This document shows, in pieces, positions 58,064-64,000 of a stretch of 64,000 nt of DNA. The notes below the pieces were generated by a model. It searched no databases, was not told where the DNA came from, and saw only the letters and a program-made list of their open reading frames with translations. Position numbers and translations under genes: made by a program. The DNA comes from Mycoplasma miroungigenitalium (GTDB taxonomy: Bacteria; Bacillota_I; Bacilli_A; Mycoplasmatales; Metamycoplasmataceae). The stretch is from assembly GCF_013008635.1 (NCBI RefSeq), contig NZ_CP053096.1, positions 372,001 to 436,000 on the forward strand. The letters are read 5' to 3'. Every line of letters starts with the position of its first letter. Position 1 is the stretch's first letter.

Positions 58064-58945
58064 TTATTCATTGCTGTCTTCTTTCGTTCTTTCGGAAATT
58101 TGTGATTTTAATTCGGATATGAAACCACCAGCGATCACACCACTTGGTATCGCAAAAATTGCGATTCCAATAATTGAAAGAACAATTACCATAACGCGCC
58201 CAATTTCTGTCGCTGGGGTTAAGTCGCCATATCCAATTGTGGTCATAGTAACTGTTGTAAAATATATTGCTTTTACAAATTGATTACCATCAGGAACTGT
58301 TTGTCCTTCTTTTTGCATAAAAATTTTAGTAGTTGTGTTGTATTCTTCACTATAAAAAATCAATGAAAATATAATAATTACAAATAACATAAATATGAAT
58401 GTATAAATTAATACATATTTTTCTTTTTTGAAAACTCTAAAAAGTGCGGCAAAAGGACTAAATAATGAGAGTAACATGAAGACTCTTATAATTCTTACAA
58501 AGACAAAATAACGTAAGAAATATAATTTTGTACCTCTTCCGGAAAAGGTAATAATCAGTTCATTAACAGACGGTATTAAAATTAATATAAGTAAAATTCC
58601 AATAAAAGTGAATGGATATTTTAATAAATTTAATCATGGTCTTTTGGCTTCAAACGAGATTATTCCCCACATAATAAAATCTATGAAAGCTATGACAATA
58701 ACCAGTATATGATTTATTCCTAATAAAGCTTTAATTCAATTGTTTTCGTTAATTGAGCTGTATCTAATTGTCAGTGTTAATATTGAAGCTAGATAGACAA
58801 CAAAAATTATGGACATATAGACGTTTCTCAGTAATTTGGTAATTCAGTGAAATTTGTTATCTATGTTCGATAAATTCTTTGAAGAAGTAGCAATTACTTT
58901 TATAATGTTAAATCATGTTTTATTGGTTTTGTTTGTTTCAGTCAT
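58064..58945 (-). CDS. Voltage-gated-type potassium channel
   Basis: A 293-residue six-TM channel. The pore has the selectivity filter TMTTIGYGDLTP preceded by a pore helix (VKAIYFTTV), and S6 (VMVIVLSIIGIAIFAIPSG) follows. An S4-like helix with spaced Arg (FVRIIRVFMLL) precedes it. The C-terminus is short, without RCK or CNBD domains. Several TGA are Trp. TATAAT is 6 nt before the ATG without a Shine-Dalgarno: probably leaderless. Voltage gating is inferred from S4. Confidence 0.88.
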
Positions 58946-59032
58946 AATTGTATTATATATAAAGAAAACAAACTCCAAAATTATAAAAAACACATTTTAG
59001 CAATAAAAAAACGTGCATTAAACACATTTTTA

Positions 59033-60223
59033 TTATTTATTTTTTTTCATCAAGTTTTTTACATATCTTGCGATAACAACTTCTTCGTCTGTTCTGACTT
59101 TATAAATAGGAAATTCTGAACCAGGAGTCGAAATTTCAAGGAAATCTTCGTATTTTTGAATGTTTTTTGGTGCTGAAAGTTTAACGTTGTAAGCATTAAT
59201 TCCTTTAACGACCATATCTCTAATTATTGCGTCATTTTCACCAATACCGGCAGTAAAGACCAAAGCGTCAATTCTTTTACCAACTTTGTTTAAGTAGTTA
59301 GCTATATAGTCTACAACTCTCGCGACAAACATATCAATTGCCAATTTTGCAGAAGGTTCTTTATCGTAAACTTTGTGTAAATCACGAATATCATTTGAAA
59401 TACCTGAAATTCCTAATAAACCAGATTTTTTAACCATCATATCCTGAACTTCTTGAACGTCTTGACCTTCAACTCTTACTAAGTAGTCGGTAATACCAGG
59501 GTCGATTCCTCCGGCACGAGTACCCATCATTAAACCATCATATGAACTGAAACCAACTGAAATATCATAAGATAGAGAATCTCTAACTGCACATATTGAG
59601 CTCCCTGAACCAAGGTGAGCGATTACGATATTAACTTTCTTTTTGTTTAGCACTTTTTGCATTTTGTTGGTTATGTAGTCATGACTTAAACCATGATATC
59701 CAAATTTGTAAATGTGGAATTTCTTTGCTCATTGTGCGTTTATTGCGAATGTTCTATTTACTACAGGCATAGATGCGTGGAAAGCAGTATCTTGACAAAT
59801 TACTTTTTTAACATTTGGTAATGCAACATTGAATGCTTCAACTGCCGCTAGTGTAGCAGGAGCATGCAGTGGAATAAATTTTGCCGCTTCTTCTATTCCT
59901 TCTTTAACTTTATCATCGTAAATAACTGGTGATAAATAATCATGTCCGGCGTAAGGAGTTCTAAATCCCACAGCTTCAATTTCATCAAAATCGCGTACAA
60001 CGCTATGAATTTCTCACAATTTTAATAATTCTTTTACTGCGACTGTGTGGTTAGGCATATCTACCTTATGTTCTCAGGTTTTGCCGCCCATTTTAATGAT
60101 GATGTTTCCATCTAAATTAATTCTTTCACAAATACCTTTTGCAAGTAATTCCATTTTTGTATATGAGTATAGTGCTCATTTTAGACTTGAGCTACCCGCG
60201 TTAACTGTTAATATTTTTTTCAT
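59033..60223 (-). CDS. ackA: Acetate kinase
   Basis: A 396-residue kinase converting acetyl phosphate plus ADP to acetate plus ATP. NAGSSSLKW opens the protein, DTAFHASMP, AHLGSGSSICAVRDS, GTRAGGIDPGI and VFTAGIGEND are the ASKHA signatures. Several TGA are Trp. It lies 1 nt after pta. Confidence 0.97.
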
Positions 60224-60224
60224 A

Positions 60225-61190
60225 TTATAAAAATTCATATCCTTTCAAAATTGTTATTGATGTTACATCTATAACATCTTGAACAGTAGCTCCACGGCTA
60301 AAGTCATTTATTGCCCCATTAACTCCAACCATGATTGCGCCAACAGCACCGTATCCACCCATACGTTGAGCAATTTTGCATCCAATATTGCAACTTTCTA
60401 GGTTTGGGAATACGAATACTCCAGCAGGCTCTTGAGGGGCAGTTGGAAATTTCTTACCTCTAACATTTAAGTCATATGCTGAGTCAAATTGCATTTCCCC
60501 AGGAATTACATTTAAGCCTTTTTTAACTGCTATTGCAACCGCTTCTCTTACCAAGTCTGGATTTTCGCCTTTACCAGAACCGTTTGTTGAGTATGTTAAG
60601 AATCCTGCTAGTGGATTCATATCCATTGATTTTGCAAAATCAATAGCATTTGTGGCTAAATCTACCAATTGATTAACATCAGGTTTTTGCACTGTGGAAG
60701 GGTCTGTGAATATAATTTTTTCTTCTCCTTTATGCATTACGATTACTGACGACATTGTTTTGATGCCTGGTTTTGGCCCCACACATTTAAATGCAGCTCT
60801 TAAGATATCTTGTGTTGAGTAAATTAAACCTCCTACAGCGCTATCGATGTCTTTATTTCTAATCATCATTGCTCCATAGTATGGACGATATGCAACCAGT
60901 TTACGACAAGTATCTAGATCTTCCTTACCTTTTCTAAATTCTGCCATTTTTTGAGCGTATTTTTCTATTGATTCTTTTTCGTTTGATAAAACTATATTTT
61001 TTAAACCATCATTTACGATTTGTGTTTCGTCTTCTAAAAGCATAATAGGTTTTGCTAACCCGTTATTTTGTAAGAAAAGTGCTGCTTCTCTTGATCTTTT
61101 ATCGTCTCCATCAATAAATAATACAGATAACACTTTTTCTTGTGCTTTTCTTGTTAAAAGCGTTTGAATGTGTTCACTAAAATTTGCCAT
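60225..61190 (-). CDS. pta: Phosphate acetyltransferase
   Basis: A 321-residue enzyme making acetyl phosphate from acetyl-CoA. GGLIYSTQDILRAAFKCVG, GFLTYSTNGSGKGENPDLV and FPNLESCNIGCKIAQRMGG are the PTA_PTB signatures. No TGA needed. It and ackA form the acetate/ATP operon next to the divergent E2 locus, linking PDH output directly to ATP. Confidence 0.97.
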   Translation of the reverse strand: MANFSEHIQTLLTRKAQEKVLSVLFIDGDDKRSREAALFLQNNGLAKPIMLLEDETQIVNDGLKNIVLSNEKESIEKYAQKMAEFRKGKEDLDTCRKLVAYRPYYGAMMIRNKDIDSAVGGLIYSTQDILRAAFKCVGPKPGIKTMSSVIVMHKGEEKIIFTDPSTVQKPDVNQLVDLATNAIDFAKSMDMNPLAGFLTYSTNGSGKGENPDLVREAVAIAVKKGLNVIPGEMQFDSAYDLNVRGKKFPTAPQEPAGVFVFPNLESCNIGCKIAQRMGGYGAVGAIMVGVNGAINDFSRGATVQDVIDVTSITILKGYEFL

Positions 61191-61710
61191 TTTTGATTTC
61201 TCCTTTATTGAAATTTATTAATCTCTACTATATTTTAGTCTTTATGGTTAAAAAAGACAAATTTTTAAGCCTGTTTTTTTACAACTTTTTTAATAAAAAT
61301 TTTTTTTAAATTTTAAAGTGTTCCGAAAAAGATTTATTTAAAGCATTATTCGTAAATTAAAAAAGAAAAAAGTTCGTCTCGGAAATATGGAAAATATTAT
61401 GGAAGTGATTTAAAATGATAATGTTTTCACAAAACAAGATATTTTTTTATGAAAACAGAGCAAAAAATTCGGATTTTATTGTTCTTTTTATTGTGTAATT
61501 AGCAGCATTAAATTTTACAAAAACAATTCAAATACAGTCATATTAGTAAAATTTGTTAATATCATATTATTTTTTTCTATAATTTTTTTTATATTATAAT
61601 TAAAACAGCAATTTAATAATTTAAATCTCGATGCATAGGTTAGTGAATTATTAACTTTGCTAAATGAATAAATTCGAATTTATAAATTTACAACCTTAAG
61701 GAGGCTTAAA
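61191..61710. other. Divergent promoter region between pta and the E2 locus, with a 16-bp palindrome
   Basis: No gene. Minus-strand signals for pta lie at the left. On the plus side TATTATAAT near 61594-61602 is a likely -10 box, giving an unusually long leader of about 100 nt. The leader contains the perfect palindrome ATAAATTCGAATTTAT (61668-61683), then AAGGAGG before the first ATG. The long leader contrasts with the short leaders elsewhere here. Confidence 0.5.
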
Positions 61711-61908
61711 ATGTCAGATAAAGACAAAGAACAAGAAAGCGCCCCAGCAGTAGTTGGAATTATCAAAGTTTCAGACGAATTGCTAGATTTCTCATCTTTC
61801 AAAAAAACTAAGAAATCATGCGAAGGCCCTAAATGCGAAAGCAAAAAAGAAGGTGAATTAACACCTCGTGAAAAAGCGATTCTAGAAAGAAAAGCACAAG
61901 CTAAATAG
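61711..61908 (+). CDS. Small E2-linker-like protein at the head of the E2 locus
   Basis: A 65-residue protein, start supported by AAGGAGG. Its segment VVGIIKVSDELLDFSSF resembles the linker that joins the lipoyl domain to the rest of E2 in other mycoplasmas (V-V-G-E-x-x-V-S-x-x-x-x-D-F). The remainder is charged (KKTKKSCEGPKCESKKE), with a CEGPKC pair. No lipoyl lysine motif and no peripheral-subunit-binding domain is visible. It is in a different frame from the following catalytic domain, 5 nt away, so it is separate or the relic of a split. Function unknown. Confidence 0.65.
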   Translation: MSDKDKEQESAPAVVGIIKVSDELLDFSSFKKTKKSCEGPKCESKKEGELTPREKAILERKAQAK

Positions 61909-61913
61909 TCATT

Positions 61914-62645
61914 ATGTCAGATATGATTCAAGCAAAAGAATTGGTAGCTAAAACAGAAGCTATCACCCCAATCCGTAAAGCAATTGCTAAGAACTTAAAG
62001 CAAGTTGTGGATAATATTGCTTATTGTGCTCTAACACAAAAAACGGATGCTAGCGCATTATGAAATTTTCGTAAACAAGTAGTAGTAAGTGTTCAAGAAA
62101 AAGAAGGAGTTAAATTAACCTTCCTTTCATGAATTATTAAAGCTACAGCAATCGCATTGACCGAATTCCCTGCATTTGCAGCAAAATGAGATGGAGAAAA
62201 AGGCGAAGTTTCTTATCCAGAAACAATCAACATTAACATTGCAGTCGACACACCATATGGTTTAGTCGTGCCTGTAATTAGAAATGTTGAAAAATTAAGC
62301 ATTGTTGAAATCCAAAAGGAAATTGTTCGTCTAGCGCAATTAGCACAAGACAAAAAACTAACAATGAAAGACATGTCGGGAGGGAACTTTACAGTTACTA
62401 ACGTAGGTTCTATGGGTGTTCTATTTGGTTCACCAATTCCTAACCTAGGACAAACTGCTATATTAGCCGTTGGTTCAATTGTTGACGGAGTTAAGGCAGA
62501 TAAGAGCGGTGCATTTTCACTGATTAAAGAACTATACTTAACTATCGCAGCTGATCACCGTTGAGTAGATGGCGGAGACATGGGCCGTCTAAACAACAGA
62601 ATCATGCAATTATTACAAACACCAGAATTATTAGGAGAATTATAA
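61914..62645 (+). CDS. pdhC: Dihydrolipoamide acetyltransferase (PDH E2), catalytic domain only
   Basis: A 243-residue protein consisting of the E2 acetyltransferase domain alone, starting at TPIRKAIAKNL. Signature blocks: NIAVDTPYGLVVPVIRN, GGNFTVTNVGSMG and the active-site ADHRWVDGGDMGR (DHRxxDG, with W as TGA). Typical E2 is 400 or more residues with one or more lipoyl domains and an E3-binding domain; neither is present in this reading frame. The start ATG has no clear Shine-Dalgarno and may rely on coupling to the small upstream gene; a second ATG 9 nt later is possible. Catalytic residues His and Asp are intact. Confidence 0.92.
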
Positions 62646-62647
62646 TT

Positions 62648-62884
62648 ATGTTTACAATGAAATTTACAGACATCGGAGAAGGTCTACACGAAGGAAAAGT
62701 AGCTGAAGTTTTCGTTAAAGTAGGAGATTCAGTTAAAGAAGGAGACAACTTATTTTCAGTTGAAACCGATAAAATGACTTCAGAAATCCCTGCTCCAGTT
62801 ACAGGTGTAATCGCTAAAGTTCTAATCGAACCAGGAAGCGAAATCACTGTTGGTGACGAAATTTTCGTTATCGAAGAAAAATAA
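62648..62884 (+). CDS. Free-standing lipoyl-domain protein
   Basis: A 78-residue protein that is exactly one lipoyl domain: FTDIGEGLHEGKVAEVFVKV at the start, ETDKMTSEIPAPVTG with the lysine to be lipoylated (residue about 42), and ending FVIEEK. GGAGA precedes the ATG by 9 nt. It follows the E2 catalytic gene by 2 nt. It probably acts as a mobile swinging arm for E1, E2 and E3, like GcvH but of the PDH E2 type; LplA (29465) is the likely ligase. The locus order (catalytic first, lipoyl second) is the reverse of normal E2 domain order. Confidence 0.9.
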   Translation: MFTMKFTDIGEGLHEGKVAEVFVKVGDSVKEGDNLFSVETDKMTSEIPAPVTGVIAKVLIEPGSEITVGDEIFVIEEK

Positions 62885-62896
62885 AAATAAAAATTT

Positions 62897-62922
62897 AAAC
62901 ATTGCGCAAGCAATGTTTTTTT
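62897..62922 (+). terminator. E2 locus terminator
   Basis: AAACATTGC, loop GCAA, GCAATGTTT followed by T4. Confidence 0.85.
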
Positions 62923-63031
62923 GTCCAATAATATTCAAATTAAGCCACTATGGTAAAATAGTGAGTGTTTTTTTCCACACATATAATTATTTAATATTAA
63001 TATAAAATATACATATACATAAAGGAGAATT

Positions 63032-64000
63032 ATGTGAAGACTGTTTAAAGAAGTGTTTAAATCGCTAAGCAAGAACAAAGTTGTTGTTATCGGTTTAAGT
63101 ATTTTGGTGTTTTTAACTTCTGCTATATTTACATTGCTTTCAAGTGTGCGGAATGTTATAGTTGGTGGTTTTGACAACTATAAAAATGTTTCAAAATTGC
63201 ATGATGTATCTGTGGATTTAAACCTTCCTACCCAAGGGAGTGCATTTAATCAAGGATATTTTGTTAACGGTGAAAGTGGCGAAACACTGGCCACAAAAGG
63301 GTTAAAACAATATCAACCGATTGTATACTATGTGGATCATGGTCCTTATTTACAATATGAAAAAATTGCTGATGAATATTTAAATGATATCAGCTACGAA
63401 TTAAATTTAAATTCCGAAAAAGATTATTTGCCTTTTTCTGTTTTAGGTATAGATAATACAAATTCTCTTTACAATTACTTTTTCGCAAAAGAGGATTTAT
63501 CTAAACTTTATTCTATTTATAAAGCTGAAAAAAACTCAAATATACCCCACACCGTTGAATTCAATTTAGATGATCCCAATAATGCAAAATTTACAATTAA
63601 AGACCCATCAAGAAATATACGAATTTATAAAAAAGATGGCGATAAATACTCTCAATTAACAATTAGTCACATTGTTAAACTTTCAGATACTATAAAATTT
63701 GATAAAGAGTTAAAACTCGGAGAATTATTATCACTAAAGAATATAGATAATAAATTATATGCTACTCAAATTTCTAATATTTATGTTAATAGTGTTACAA
63801 AAGAGGCGACCATAGATTATGGTAAGGGAATTGACTGGATTGATGATAATGTTGGTTTCAGAATTAAACCAAATCAAATTGCAAAAGCTCTTAACTTTAC
63901 CCCTTCAATAGTTGATGGCGAAGTTAGTTCCATAATTTTTGAGCAGAAATTATCTAATTTTGACTATTCGCAAATTTTAATAAATGGTGCAACCAATAAA
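63032..64000 (+). CDS. ABC transporter permease, FtsX/MacB-like (5' part)
   Basis: The start MWRLFKEVFKSLSKNK with AAGGAG upstream leads to a TM helix (VVVIGLSILVFLTSAIFTLL) and a long extracellular domain that continues beyond the window. This layout is typical of the very large mycoplasma ABC permeases of the FtsX type. Several TGA are Trp. The matching ATPase and the remaining TMs would lie downstream and are not visible, so the assignment is tentative. Confidence 0.65.

Overview
The window is a gene-dense, AT-rich mollicute chromosome segment that uses genetic code 4. Most long genes are interrupted by TGA unless TGA is read as Trp, and a tRNA-Trp with anticodon UCA (which reads UGA) is present at 54917-54991. 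Gene content and order (pdhA/pdhB, a short E2, parE-parC, an AEC-type permease, a single-copy rimP-nusA-ylxR-infB operon) point to the hominis clade of Mycoplasma (Mycoplasmopsis and relatives). The species cannot be fixed from sequence alone. Coordinates of TGA-containing genes were reconstructed by reading through TGA by hand.

Layout. 1-3154 (minus): infB-ylxR-nusA-rimP. 3400-3770: an unassigned structured RNA with its own promoter and terminator, followed by rpsT. 4269-9792 (minus): pdhB-pdhA, a two-TM DUF3137-like protein, and lpdA. 9951-11009: ppa and rbfA. 11053-16400: an accessory region with three tandem paralogous membrane proteins (two frameshifted), a decayed gene, and a type II restriction-modification pair. 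16898-21399: parE-parC. 21693-25293: cysS-rlmB-(SigH-like sigma candidate)-rpmG-secE-nusG, the order seen around Bacillus sigH. 25339-29357: serS and rpmH-rnpA-yidC. 29465-33415: lipoate ligase, an alpha/beta hydrolase, a PQ-loop membrane protein, and a lipoprotein strongly resembling the IdeS/Mac IgG-cleaving protease. 33523-36641: yaaA, dnaN, dnaA and the probable origin. 36660-42363: recD2-like helicase, pth, tilS, ftsH. 42411-47140: AEC permease, HAD phosphatase, rnhC, MFS transporter. 47395-50310: a 971-residue fusion of a degenerate phosphomannomutase fold with an MprF-type membrane domain. 50403-51337: fmt and tRNA-Thr. 51418-54105: an operon of a PHP-domain protein, an ABC/SMC-like ATPase and a small protein, possibly a defence system. 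54202-58945: ECF S component, tRNA-Trp, DegV, YtpR-like protein, tyrS, tRNA-Thr, K+ channel. 59033-62884: pta-ackA and, divergently, the E2 locus split into a linker-like peptide, a bare catalytic domain and a free lipoyl-domain protein. 63032 to the end: a partial ABC permease.

How it works together. PdhA/PdhB (E1), the split E2, LpdA (E3) and LplA make the pyruvate dehydrogenase route. Pta and AckA then turn acetyl-CoA into acetate plus ATP, the main fermentative energy step of non-glycolytic and weakly glycolytic mycoplasmas. The rest is mostly translation, replication and membrane housekeeping, with host-interaction and defence genes interspersed. At least seven genes have a TATAAT box 6-7 nt before the ATG and no Shine-Dalgarno sequence, which suggests frequent leaderless transcription.
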